Shown here piece after piece: positions 7,128 through 16,400 of a DNA stretch of 21,976 nt. Source of the stretch: Prevotella sp. (lineage in GTDB: Bacteria > Bacteroidota > Bacteroidia > Bacteroidales > Bacteroidaceae); assembly GCA_016291915.1 (NCBI GenBank), contig JAEEZP010000291.1:1-21976 (forward strand). The letters are read 5' to 3'. Made by a program: the position numbers and the translations under genes. How positions within the stretch are numbered: the first letter of the stretch is position 1; the number at the start of each line of letters is the position of its first letter. A model generated the notes under the pieces. That model saw only the letters and a program-made list of their open reading frames with translations, did no database searches and was not told the DNA's origin.

Positions 7128-7850
7128 ATGAGAAATTATTTATTTGTAGTATTCATAGTATTGTTGTTAGGTGGCACCACAGCAACCTACGCACAACAAA
7201 AGGAACAAACACAGGTGGGCAATGTTACGAACATCCCCGACACAGCAGGTATTGAAGCATACAGCGACACCACCTCTGTAGATACCGCCCAGACTGCAGT
7301 TACTCCAGATGATAACAGTTGGAATGTCGATCTAGATGATGAAGACGCGGTAGAAAAGATGTTTAATTGGTTTAATAATCATGAGACATTGGCTTGGATC
7401 TTTATTTTCATCGTCACCATCCTATGCTTCTTAATCGGTTTGGCACCCTTTATTATCCTCGGATTCATCATCTATCTGATTGTGAAAAATCGTAGAATGC
7501 GTTCGGAGTTGAATGAAAACGCAGATATGAACCGTCAGCATCTGCATGACAATATTGACTTATCAGCCTCTGACGGTAATCAGATGCTTCAGAACCGTGG
7601 TATCAAGAATATATTCTTAGGTATCGGTATCGTGATCTTCCTAAGTATGATGGGGGCTGACAAGATGGCAGGTATCGGATGGCTCATGAGCTGTTACGGT
7701 ATTGGTCAGGTAATCATTGCCAAGACTTCCAAGAAAAAGGACCCGACAGTGTTTACCGAGAGACCGAAGGACACGGCAACGAAATCCTCCAACGATGACT
7801 TTGTGGAAGTAAAGAATGAAACCATAGAGCGTCCGGCTGAAGAAGAGTAG
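7128..7850 (+). CDS. Membrane protein with DUF6249-like domain
   Basis: A 240-residue protein of unknown function. It has a signal peptide (residues 1-22, ending TYAQQ), a Thr/Asp-rich extracytoplasmic segment (about 25-85), a strong membrane helix (about 88-119), a short polar stretch, then two more hydrophobic helices (about 159-175 and 181-198) and an acidic cytoplasmic-type tail. The helical core resembles the DUF6249 family found beside PspC and ECF sigma genes in Bacteroidota; this was recognised by eye. It is the first gene of a plus-strand run (PspC, sigma, anti-sigma candidate), which suggests a shared role in envelope stress. Confidence 0.75.
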   Translation: MRNYLFVVFIVLLLGGTTATYAQQKEQTQVGNVTNIPDTAGIEAYSDTTSVDTAQTAVTPDDNSWNVDLDDEDAVEKMFNWFNNHETLAWIFIFIVTILCFLIGLAPFIILGFIIYLIVKNRRMRSELNENADMNRQHLHDNIDLSASDGNQMLQNRGIKNIFLGIGIVIFLSMMGADKMAGIGWLMSCYGIGQVIIAKTSKKKDPTVFTERPKDTATKSSNDDFVEVKNETIERPAEEE

Positions 7851-7856
7851 TAATAG

Positions 7857-7891
7857 TTTAGAGTATAGAGTTTAGGGTTTAGAGTTTAGAG
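7857..7891 (+). repeat. Five-unit TTTAGRG heptamer array
   Basis: The units read TTTAGAG, TATAGAG, TTTAGGG, TTTAGAG, TTTAGAG. The array begins 6 nt after the stop codon of the DUF6249 gene, in the gap before pspC. Matching arrays occur at 8106-8119 and 17393-17427. Confidence 0.9.
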
Positions 7892-7916
7892 TTAATAATT
7901 TAATAAGGAGAGTGAT

Positions 7917-8105
7917 ATGGAAACAAAGAGATTAACACGTTCTGTTAAGGATCGTATGATAGGTGGTGTATGTGGTGGTATTGGAGAATACCTGGATGTT
8001 GACCCCACAGCTATCCGCGTAGCTTATGCTTTGCTGACTTTGTTCACTGCATTCTGTGGGATCATCCTCTATCCGATTCTATGGATTATCATGCCGGAGA
8101 GATAG
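7917..8105 (+). CDS. PspC domain protein
   Basis: A 62-residue protein that is almost only a PspC domain: a basic start (KRLTRSVKDRM), the conserved IGGVCGGIGEYLDVDPTAIRV, then a hydrophobic helix (about 36-58) ending WIIMPER. PspC proteins sit in the inner membrane and take part in envelope-stress signalling in Proteobacteria; in Bacteroidota the role is not well defined. The start is supported by AAGGAG (7905-7910) six bases before the ATG, an unusually clear Shine-Dalgarno sequence for this lineage. The position between a DUF6249 protein and an ECF sigma factor suggests joint regulation. Confidence 0.93.
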   Translation: METKRLTRSVKDRMIGGVCGGIGEYLDVDPTAIRVAYALLTLFTAFCGIILYPILWIIMPER

Positions 8106-8119
8106 TTTAGAGTTTAGAG
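8106..8119 (+). repeat. Two-unit TTTAGAG heptamer repeat
   Basis: Two perfect TTTAGAG units begin at the base immediately after the pspC stop codon, in the 56-nt gap before the sigma factor gene. Confidence 0.75.
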
Positions 8120-8161
8120 AACCTCATGTTAAGGAAAGTGCTCCGGAGTAAAGTATAAGAG

Positions 8162-8704
8162 ATGTCAGAGAAGTTCAATGATATGACCTTGGTCGCACGG
8201 GTGACTATGTTTCACGACAAGAAAGCTTTTGAGCAGCTTGTCAGGAAATATCAGTCGCCTGTACGGCGTTTTTTCCTAAACCACACCATGGGTAACGAGC
8301 CCCTGAGTGATGATCTGGCCCAGGAGACTTTTATCAAGGTTTACACCCATATCGATAAGTTCAGGGGTATCTCCGGCTTCTCTACCTGGCTCTACCGCAT
8401 CGCCTATAATGTGTTCTATGACTACACACGGCAACATCGATTGACAGAGGATATTTCCTCAACGACAGCACGTAATATCGAATCGCTTCACAGCAACCAC
8501 GATCTGCGGATGGATATGTACAAAGCACTGAAGATACTGAAAGAAGAGGAGCGCACCTGTATCATCCTGCAAATGATCGACGGGCAGCCCATCGACAAGA
8601 TTGCTTCCATCACAGGGATGCCCGAAGGTACTATCAAATCGCACTTGTCAAGAGGAAAGAAACAATTAGCAACTTATTTAAGGAACAACGGTTATGGACA
8701 ATAG
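8162..8704 (+). CDS. ECF-type RNA polymerase sigma factor
   Basis: An alternative sigma factor of 180 residues that directs RNA polymerase to a specific set of promoters. Region 2 (about residues 18-90) contains AFEQLVRKYQSPVRRFFL, DDLAQETFIKVY and FSTWLYRIAYNVFYDYTR. Region 4 (about 120-172) contains LKEEERTCIILQMIDG and the helix-turn-helix GQPIDKIASITGMPEGTIKSHLSRGKKQL. A linker without recognised motifs joins them. Its last 11 nt overlap the next gene, a two-helix membrane protein likely to be its anti-sigma factor, so the two are probably translationally coupled. The upstream DUF6249 and PspC genes may be regulators or targets. Confidence 0.95.
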   Translation: MSEKFNDMTLVARVTMFHDKKAFEQLVRKYQSPVRRFFLNHTMGNEPLSDDLAQETFIKVYTHIDKFRGISGFSTWLYRIAYNVFYDYTRQHRLTEDISSTTARNIESLHSNHDLRMDMYKALKILKEEERTCIILQMIDGQPIDKIASITGMPEGTIKSHLSRGKKQLATYLRNNGYGQ

Positions 8705-9065
8705 AAAGATTAACACGGAAGAATACAGGGAAACGATCACCTCGGATGAGGCTTTACTGGAGGATTTCTTCAACAGCTGTCATCAAGAGATCGCAGACAA
8801 CGGATTCACGGAGAAGGTGATGAAAGGATTACCTGTCTCTGCCAGTTGGTTGAATAAGATATGGACCATCGTCTGTGTGATGACAGGTATAGCCTTCTTG
8901 TATTTCACACATGCCCTGCAGGGATTGGCAGACAGTCTGAAGACGATGGCTACACAACTACATAGTCTCAATCCCACACCCACCATGCTCCTGTCTGTCA
9001 TTCTCACACTGTCAGCATTGACCGTCATCGGCAGTTATTCGTTCTTCCAGAGAGAGGACTTTTAG
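8694..9065 (+). CDS. DUF5056-like membrane protein, candidate anti-sigma factor
   Basis: A 123-residue protein with an N-terminal cytoplasmic part (about 1-54, acidic, including LLEDFFNSCHQEIADNGFTEKVM) and two membrane helices (about 55-74 and 97-117). The segment DNGFTEKVM is characteristic of the DUF5056 proteins that follow ECF sigma genes in Bacteroidota. The start codon lies inside the sigma gene (11-nt overlap). Holding the sigma factor at the inner membrane is inferred from gene order and topology; no zinc-binding HxxxCxxC anti-sigma motif is present. Its TAG stop overlaps the TAA stop of the converging downstream gene by 4 bp, leaving no room for a terminator. Confidence 0.8.
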   Translation: MDNRKINTEEYRETITSDEALLEDFFNSCHQEIADNGFTEKVMKGLPVSASWLNKIWTIVCVMTGIAFLYFTHALQGLADSLKTMATQLHSLNPTPTMLLSVILTLSALTVIGSYSFFQREDF

Positions 9066-11131
9066 ATATCAATGATGATTCCCTCATCATTACCCTTCTG
9101 AGCATCCGTCTTCGGTTTGCTTGGTAACGGTTTCTTCAGCTGTCCCTTCTCATCAAACATTCCGTAGGTAGTACGCAGCACCGTAAACTCCGTACGACGG
9201 TTGAGTTGGTTACAGATCTCCTGTTTCTCTTCATCCAATGCTTTGATGAACTCTTCCGTCAGTTCATCATCCACCTTCAGCCACGGATATTTCTCCGTAA
9301 CTTTCTTCCTGATCTTCTTCGGACGCTCCTTACCATAGCCAACAGGGGTAAGGCGGTCAGAGGAAATACCATGTTCTATCAGATAACGTACCACAGACTC
9401 AGCTCTACGTTGGGAGAGATTCTTATTGTATTGGGCAGCACCACGATAGTCGGCATGGGCTGCCAACTCAATGGTAATATTCGGATTCTCGTTCAGGAGC
9501 TTGACCAACTCATCAAGGGCAGTGGCAGACTCAGGACGTAAAGTCGCCTTATCAAAATCGTAGAAGATATTGTCGATCAATACCGGTACTCGGATAGATG
9601 CCAACGGGAATTGCAGGGTGTATTCCTTCGACTCAGTGACAGGATCAACACGCAGTTCTTCCTTATGGTTCAGGAAACCATTACATGTAGCAAGCATCAC
9701 ATAATCCACATTCGGATCTATGACCTTCTCAAAAGAGCCATCTCCCTTCACACTGAGTCGTTCGTTGGTACCGTCATTACCGACAATATATACCTGTGCG
9801 GCAGGCAACTCATAACCGTCCATCTCGTACACCCAACCCTTGATGGTCTGAACAATCTCGGGATTCTCAAAACTAAAGATATGGTCCCATCCCCTACCGT
9901 CACCCCGATTAGAAGAGAAGAACCCACGGTTGTGAGGTCCTTCGAACGTACAACCGAAATCATCCCCTTGGGAATTCAGAGGGAATCCGGGATGCTCAAG
10001 CATATATCGTCCGTCTTTCCCCACTTTTGCAATAAAGATATCCAAACCACCTAATCCCGGATGACCGTTGGAAGAGAAATACAGATCACCATTAGGCCGG
10101 AAGGTGGGGAACATCTCATCACCTTCTGTGTTTACCGGACTGCCCACATTCTCCACGCCACCTAATCCGGCAGCAGTGATCCGGCAGCGCCATATATCCA
10201 ACCCACCCTTTCCTCCTGGCATATCGGAAACGAAGTACAACCACTGTTCATCGGGGGATATAGCAGGATGAGCATAACTGGAGAGGGTATCATGCGTAAT
10301 CTCCAAGGCAGTCGGTTTGGCCCATGCCGCGTCACTGCGCTGTGCAGTCATGATCGTTGCATAACGCGGGTAAGAAGGATCGGAAGAACATTGTGTAAGA
10401 TACATCGTACGCTGATCGGCAGAGAAACAACAGGCTCCTTCATCATATTCACTGTTCAGTCCCGACTCTATTGTCTGGGGACGTGTCCACTTCCCTTTGT
10501 CATCCTTCTGTGAAAAGAAAATATCACCGGGCTTAGCACCAGTGATACCACTGATCTCATCACCCTGCGCCTCGTTACGGGTGGAAGTAAAGTACAACTG
10601 ATCGTACTCATCACCGGCAAGCATGGGGGAATAATCGGCTCTCCTGGAATTGAAGATATCCATCTTCTTCACGGTATAACGCGAGCCTAACTGTTTTATC
10701 TGAGGCGCTTCCTGTGCCGACTTTAAGCCATTCATCGCCAGTGTGTTATCTGGTAATGAGTCAAGTACCAGTTGAAACTCTTTCTCTGCCTCTTTATAAT
10801 TGGCATTCTTCAATAGCTGTCGTGCAAAAGCTAAATGAGTCTCCACATCATCCTGCTTATAACGGATGACATTCCGATAGGCAGCGATGGCTTTCTGTGT
10901 AGCATTGATCTTCTCGTAACACACCGCCATCTTGATAGCCCGTTGTCCTCGTTGTGTCTTTTCCTTCGCCGGTGTCTTATTATAGGCTGCCTTGAAAGCC
11001 TCTGCAGCATCATAATACTCGCCAATGGCAAGAAACTTCTCACCTTTCTTCATGTCTCGCTCCGGTCCACAGGAGAATAAAAAGAGTAACACGATGATTA
11101 CGAAAAAGATATGATACTGCTTTGTTCTCAT
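9062..11131 (-). CDS. PorE-like TPR/PD40 propeller/OmpA-domain lipoprotein
   Basis: A 689-residue periplasm-facing lipoprotein. The lipobox LFLFSC puts the lipidated cysteine at residue 21. Domains in order: TPR-like helices (about 28-150, with GEYYDAAEAFKAAY and YKEAEKEFQLVLD), a PD40/WD40-like beta-propeller (about 170-425, repeats such as AHPAISPDEQWLYFVSDMPGG and GGLDIW/GGLDIF), a carboxypeptidase-regulatory-like fold (about 435-510), and an OmpA C-terminal peptidoglycan-binding domain (about 530-650, with ELAAHADYRGAAQYNKNLSQ and RLTPVGYGKERP). This order matches PorE, a type IX secretion component that anchors the complex to peptidoglycan. Paralogues with the same build exist, so the PorE role is likely but unproven. 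It follows topB after 27 nt, probably in one transcript. Confidence 0.88.
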   Translation of the reverse strand: MRTKQYHIFFVIIVLLFLFSCGPERDMKKGEKFLAIGEYYDAAEAFKAAYNKTPAKEKTQRGQRAIKMAVCYEKINATQKAIAAYRNVIRYKQDDVETHLAFARQLLKNANYKEAEKEFQLVLDSLPDNTLAMNGLKSAQEAPQIKQLGSRYTVKKMDIFNSRRADYSPMLAGDEYDQLYFTSTRNEAQGDEISGITGAKPGDIFFSQKDDKGKWTRPQTIESGLNSEYDEGACCFSADQRTMYLTQCSSDPSYPRYATIMTAQRSDAAWAKPTALEITHDTLSSYAHPAISPDEQWLYFVSDMPGGKGGLDIWRCRITAAGLGGVENVGSPVNTEGDEMFPTFRPNGDLYFSSNGHPGLGGLDIFIAKVGKDGRYMLEHPGFPLNSQGDDFGCTFEGPHNRGFFSSNRGDGRGWDHIFSFENPEIVQTIKGWVYEMDGYELPAAQVYIVGNDGTNERLSVKGDGSFEKVIDPNVDYVMLATCNGFLNHKEELRVDPVTESKEYTLQFPLASIRVPVLIDNIFYDFDKATLRPESATALDELVKLLNENPNITIELAAHADYRGAAQYNKNLSQRRAESVVRYLIEHGISSDRLTPVGYGKERPKKIRKKVTEKYPWLKVDDELTEEFIKALDEEKQEICNQLNRRTEFTVLRTTYGMFDEKGQLKKPLPSKPKTDAQKGNDEGIIIDI

Positions 11132-11158
11132 TGTTAATATAACTGCAGAACAAATAAT

Positions 11159-13216
11159 TTATTGCTTGAGAGGCAAACGGAATGTGCAGCCTCCCTTCCA
11201 CTCCGAGCAACCGTAAGCTGTCTTACCTTTTATTATATGTCCTTTCTGACATACCGGACAGAGGGTTCCGATGATACTGTCATCAGCCGGCAGAGAGGTT
11301 GTGTCAACGGTCTTTACGGTTGTCGTGGGCTTCGTTGACGCACTGTTTTTCTTACGGCTGACCTTCTTTTTCAGATCTTCCGCCGTGGTTACCGTCACCA
11401 CTCTGTTGCTGTTATCCGCCATCACCTGATAGACAATCTGCGTAACCTGTTCTTTCAGCTCGTTGATAAAGACACCTGGCTCATAGGTATGGTGCTCGAT
11501 ATCACGCAGTTTCTTCTCCCAGATACCCGTCAGTTCACAACTCTTCAGCAGTTCTTCCTTGATGATGTCTATCAGTTCTATACCAGTAGGAGTTGCCAGC
11601 AGGTTCTTCTTATCCCTACGGATATAATGACGTTTGAAAAGAGTCTCGATGATGCCGGCACGTGAGGAGGGGCGACCGATACCATTCTCTTTCATGGCAG
11701 CACGCAGCTCTTCATCCTCCACAAACTTACCTGCTGTCTCCATGGCTCGCAATAAGGTTGCCTCAGTATAATATTTAGGTGGTGTCGTCCATTTCTCCGT
11801 CAGAGTAGGAGTATGCGGCCCCGACTCCCCCTTCATAAATGCCGGTAGTGTCTTCACCTCTTCCGTCTTGTCATTTTTCTCCTGTTCGGAAGGTATATCA
11901 TCTTTGGATGAATCATACACCACATGCCAACCAGGTTCGAGGATCTGCTTACCCGTAACCTTAAACTCCACCTCATCGACAGCACCCATCACGGTAGTGG
12001 TAGCAAATTTGCAATCTGGATAAAACACACTGATAAAACGCTTAGCTATCAGGTCGTACACCTTCCATTCGAAATCTGAAAGATTAGAGGGTCTCACGCC
12101 CGTAGGGATAATGGCATGGTGGTCGGTCACCTTAGAGGTATCAAATACTTTCTTCGATTTCCTCAAGGGTTTACCACCGAGTGCTTTCACCAACTGGGCA
12201 TATGGTTGTACCCCATTGTGCTGCACCTGATACAACCCGTTCATAGTCCCGGGACATTTCGGATAGATATCATCACTGAGGAACTGGGTATCCACACGTG
12301 GATAGGTGGTCAGTTTCTTTTCATACAGGCTCTGAATGGTATTCAGTGTCTGTTCTGCACTCATCGAGAATTTCCTGTTGCAATCCACCTGCAGAGAGGT
12401 AAGATCATAAAGATGTGGAGGTGCTTCCACACCGTTTTTCTTCTGTACGGAGGTAACGGTGAACGGTTTGCCAGCAATCGTCTCGAAGGCTTTCTCACCC
12501 TCTTCCTTAGACGTATATTTTCCCTTCGTCGCAAGGAAGGTAGTATCGCGGTAGATCGTAGAGAGCACCCAGTAAGGCTCTGGCACAAAGTTTTCAATCT
12601 CTTTCTGTCGGTTGACAATCAGTGCGAGCGTGGGAGTCTGCACCCTGCCGATGCTCAACACCTGTTTGTTCTGTCCGTATTTCAAAGTGTACAGACGGGT
12701 GGCATTCATTCCGAGGAGCCAGTCACCGATAGCGCGTGAGAGTCCTGCAAAATACAATGAGTCATAATCATGCTGTTCTTTCAACTGCTGGAAACCTTCT
12801 TGTATCGCTTCGTCGGTCATCGAGGAGATCCACAACCGTTTCACCGGGCACTTAGCATTTGCCTTCTGCATCACCCACCGCTGAATCAGTTCTCCCTCCT
12901 GTCCGGCATCACCGCAGTTGATAATCATATCGGCAGCCTGCATCAACCGTTCTATCGTGGCGAACTGTTTGGCGATGCCCTTATCATCAATGAGTTTAAT
13001 GCCAAAGGTCGGTGGAATCATCGGCAGTGATGACAAGCTCCAGCGTTTCCACATAGGGGTATAGTCATGCGGCTCCTTCAGGGTACACAGATGTCCGAAC
13101 GTCCATGTCACCTGATAGCCATTACCTTCCATATATCCATCCTTGGAGACTGTAGCACCGATAATTCTCGCGATGTCACGCGCTACACTGGGTTTCTCTG
13201 CAATACAAACAATCAT
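11159..13216 (-). CDS. topB: DNA topoisomerase III
   Basis: Type IA topoisomerase that passes single DNA strands and decatenates DNA. The TOPRIM domain starts at once (MIVCIAEKPSVARDIA, with Glu7) and continues to GDAGQEGELIQRW (about 102-114), where the first acidic residue is Asp103. The gate domain has LSIGRVQTPTLALIV (about 187-201), and the catalytic tyrosine is Tyr305 in KLTTYPRVDTQFLSDD. Later blocks include DHHAIIPTG and GIGRPSSRAGIIETLFKR. A four-cysteine zinc ribbon (CPVC...CSEWKGGC) closes the 685-residue protein. The TOPRIM motif has Gln where many relatives have Arg (DAGREGE). No conjugation genes are nearby, so it looks like the chromosomal copy. It is transcribed divergently from the GH31 gene. 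Confidence 0.96.
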   Translation of the reverse strand: MIVCIAEKPSVARDIARIIGATVSKDGYMEGNGYQVTWTFGHLCTLKEPHDYTPMWKRWSLSSLPMIPPTFGIKLIDDKGIAKQFATIERLMQAADMIINCGDAGQEGELIQRWVMQKANAKCPVKRLWISSMTDEAIQEGFQQLKEQHDYDSLYFAGLSRAIGDWLLGMNATRLYTLKYGQNKQVLSIGRVQTPTLALIVNRQKEIENFVPEPYWVLSTIYRDTTFLATKGKYTSKEEGEKAFETIAGKPFTVTSVQKKNGVEAPPHLYDLTSLQVDCNRKFSMSAEQTLNTIQSLYEKKLTTYPRVDTQFLSDDIYPKCPGTMNGLYQVQHNGVQPYAQLVKALGGKPLRKSKKVFDTSKVTDHHAIIPTGVRPSNLSDFEWKVYDLIAKRFISVFYPDCKFATTTVMGAVDEVEFKVTGKQILEPGWHVVYDSSKDDIPSEQEKNDKTEEVKTLPAFMKGESGPHTPTLTEKWTTPPKYYTEATLLRAMETAGKFVEDEELRAAMKENGIGRPSSRAGIIETLFKRHYIRRDKKNLLATPTGIELIDIIKEELLKSCELTGIWEKKLRDIEHHTYEPGVFINELKEQVTQIVYQVMADNSNRVVTVTTAEDLKKKVSRKKNSASTKPTTTVKTVDTTSLPADDSIIGTLCPVCQKGHIIKGKTAYGCSEWKGGCTFRLPLKQ

Positions 13217-13247
13217 GACTGAATTATCATTTATACTTTTTGCGATG

Positions 13248-13255
13248 CAAAGATA
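13248..13255 (-). promoter_or_regulatory. -7 box of topB
   Basis: Minus-strand TATCTTTG (13255-13248) followed by CATCG lies about 31 nt before the topB ATG. The -33 region is weak. It lies 45 nt from the divergent GH31 -7 box. Confidence 0.65.
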
Positions 13256-13300
13256 AATAAAAATCTGATATTATAAGTCCCGTTAATCAAAACTTTTGCT

Positions 13301-13308
13301 TATCTTTG
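13301..13308 (+). promoter_or_regulatory. -7 box of the GH31 gene
   Basis: TATCTTTG followed by CAACT. It predicts a leader of roughly 90 nt before the preferred start codon at 13407. No clear -33 box is seen. Confidence 0.65.
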
Positions 13309-13406
13309 CAACTGAAGCCATCATGAACGAATGGAATGTGTCCTTATAAAGACACTCTGTGAATGTATTTAAAATGAATGCTGACATGAGAAAACTATTG
13401 AAATAT

Positions 13407-16400
13407 ATGAAAAGACTGAATATTTTGATGTTGACGTTGTTGACAGGAATATTAACCATGCAGGCTGCATCTGTGGAACGGCATGGACGGGAAATCATTA
13501 TCCGACCGGATAGTGGACAGGCACGAATAGTATGTCTTCAAGTGATGGACGATGGTATTATTCGTGTGCGGGCCACGAGTGATGACGTTCTGCCCCAAAA
13601 ACCGAAGAGTCTGATTATCGTGCCACAGACCGCAACGCCACAATATGAGGTGACAGAAGATGCTGAGAACATTTGTGTGAAAGCCGCACAGGTGCAGGCT
13701 GTCGTGAGTCGGCGTACTGGTAGAATAACATTCCTGGATGCTGATGGCAAGACCTTATTGCGTGAATCTGAACAAGGCAAGAAGTTCTGGAACTACACCG
13801 TGCCGGAACGAGAACTGGGACTTCGTAGTGGATCATCCGTGACCGATGAGCAGCGCCACGGACTATCTTGGCAGATGCTGTTCGACTCACCTGATGATGA
13901 AGCCTTTTACGGACTGGGACAGCACCAGAGTGAAGAACTGAACATGAAGGGGCGCAACGAAGATCTGTTCCAGTATAACACCAAAGTATCCGTTCCCTTC
14001 GTGCTTTCAAACAAGCACTACGGACTGCTATGGGACAGTTATAGCTACTGTCGCTTTGGCAATCCCAATGACTACCTGCAGCTGAACAAGGCTTTCAAGC
14101 TTTACGATAAGAAAGGGCGCCCAGGACATCTGACAGGCACCTATATCGAGAAGGATGGCAAGAAGATCATACGCAATGAAGACAGCATCTACTATGAGTA
14201 TGCCTTCCCCAAGACCTCTGAGATTGCTTGCAGAACAGAAAACGGAGGTATCAAGAACCTGCCACAGGGATTCCGTCTGGATGGAGCCACCGTCACCTAC
14301 GAGGGATTTATCGAGCCCTCTGTGACATCGCTCTATCAGTTTATCCTCTATTATGCCGGTTATATTAAGGTTTATCTGGATGGCAAGGAAGTGGTGGCAG
14401 AACGGTGGCGCACCGCCTGGAACCCCAACAGTTATAAATTTGACTTCCCGATGCAGGGAGGTAAAAGGATCCACCTGCGTATAGAATGGAAGCCCGACGG
14501 TGGGGAGAGTTATTGTGGATTGCGTGTCGCCCAACCCCGAACAGAGGAAGAACGCGGAAGACTGTCGGTATGGAGTGAGATGGCTAAGGACATGGACTAC
14601 TATTTCATTGCCGGAAAGAATATGGATGAGGTGATTGCGGGTTATCGTACACTGACCGGTCGTGCCTCGCTCTATCCCAAGTGGGCATTGGGATTCTGGC
14701 AGAGTCGTGAGCGTTACAAGTCCAGCAGTGAGGTAGAAGAGACACTGGCTGAGTTCCGTCGCCGACATATCCCTATCGACAATATCGTACAGGATTGGTT
14801 CTATTGGAAGGAGGACCAATGGGGCAGTCATCAGTTTGATGCCTCCCGCTACCCCAACCCACAAGCCATGATCGACAGCGTCCATCAGATGCACGGACGT
14901 TTTATGATCAGCGTATGGCCCAAGTTCTATGTCAACACCGCTAACTATAAGGAACTCGACAGCAAAGGGTGGATGTACACCCAAGCGATAAAAGATGATA
15001 TCCACGACTGGGTAGGCCGTGGTTATGTAGCAGGTTTCTACGATGCTTACAGTCCTGAAGCCCGCAAGATGTTCTGGCGACAGATGGATGAAAATCTCTA
15101 TAGCGGACTTGCCCTGAAAAAAAGCAAAAAGAAACACTCCACCCTCAAGTCTCCATCCCTTTCGGGGAGGGCTGGGGAGGGGCTCTCAACCTTCATTGAT
15201 GCCTGGTGGATGGATGCCTCAGAACCCAACGTACGCGACTGTACACCCTTGTGGTATCGCAAAGCCCTTTGCGGTCCTACAGCCTTAGGAACATCAACAG
15301 AGTATTTCAATGCATACTCCATCGTCAATGCAGATGCCATATATAATGGTCAACGCGGTGTGTGGAAAGGCATGCGGGATGAACCTCGTGTTTTTCTTCT
15401 TACCCGTAGCGGTTTTGCCGGCGAACAACGATATAGTACAGCTACGTGGAGCGGTGATATAGGAACACGATGGGAAGATATGCGTGCCCAAATGACAGCC
15501 GGTCTGAATTTCTCGATGTCCGGCATTCCATTCTGGGGTATGGATCAAGGTGGTTTCTGTGTTGAGAAGCGTTATGTCAAAGCTCAACAGCTTTATGACC
15601 AGACAGGACAGGAGAATGAGGATCTCAAGGAGTGGCGTGAGTTGCAATGCCGATGGAACCAGTTTGGAGCATTTGTGCCTATCTTCCGTAGTCATGGTCA
15701 GTGGCCTTTGCGCGAGATATGGAACATCGCCCCGGAAGACCATCAAGCGTATCGTTCGTTTATCTACTATGATGGTCTTCGTTATCAACTGATGCCTTAT
15801 CTCTACTCTTTAGCTGCCTGGACTCACTTCAAGGATTATACGATGATGCGTGCTTTGGTCATGAATTTCGGCACAGACCACCAGGTACTTGACATCAAGG
15901 ATCAATGGATGCTCGGTCCTGCCCTGATGGCATGTCCTGTAGGTTACTATAAGGCTCGAAACCGTAGCGTTTATTTCCCGAAAAACAAAAACTGGTATGA
16001 TCTATATACGGGTGAAATGATTCAGGGTGGACAGACATTAATCGTCGATGCTCCATACGAGCAGATTCCTGTATATGTTCCAGAAGGAAGTATCATCCCC
16101 TTCGGTCCTAAGATGGAGTGGAGTGATGAGAAACCAGCAGAACTCATCAATCTTTATATTTATGCAGGTTCTGATGGTGTCTTCCAGCTTTACGAGGATG
16201 AAGGAGTAAACTACAACTATGAACGCGGTCAGTATGCTACCATAGACATCAACTACGACGATGCTACTCGCACTGTCAGATTCAGTACCCGTCAAGGACA
16301 GTTCCCCGGTATGCTGAAAAACCGCCGCTTTAACATAGTTCTTGTCTCAGGAAATGCTCCCAAGCCGCTCAATCTGGATAATCCCGAAGGAGTAATGGTG

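Noticed and set aside
6998..7255. 85-codon frame overlapping the start of the DUF6249 gene
   Set aside because: It begins inside the duplicated element and overlaps a protein with a clear signal peptide in another frame.
11925..11945. GGTTCGA motif suggesting a tRNA T-arm
   Set aside because: It lies within topB coding sequence and no acceptor stem, anticodon arm or D-arm surrounds it; no tRNA was found in the window.
12116..12739. 207-codon plus-strand frame inside topB
   Set aside because: Antisense to clear topoisomerase sequence including catalytic motifs; no independent gene signals.
11159..13216. topB as a marker of an integrative conjugative element
   Set aside because: TopB copies occur on Bacteroidota mobile elements, but no relaxase, tra genes or integrase are nearby and the neighbours are chromosomal envelope genes.
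14028..15137. 369-codon open frame on the minus strand inside the GH31 gene
   Set aside because: It lies wholly antisense to an unmistakable GH31 coding region, resembles no known family and has no promoter or leader of the usual type; it is an antisense shadow.
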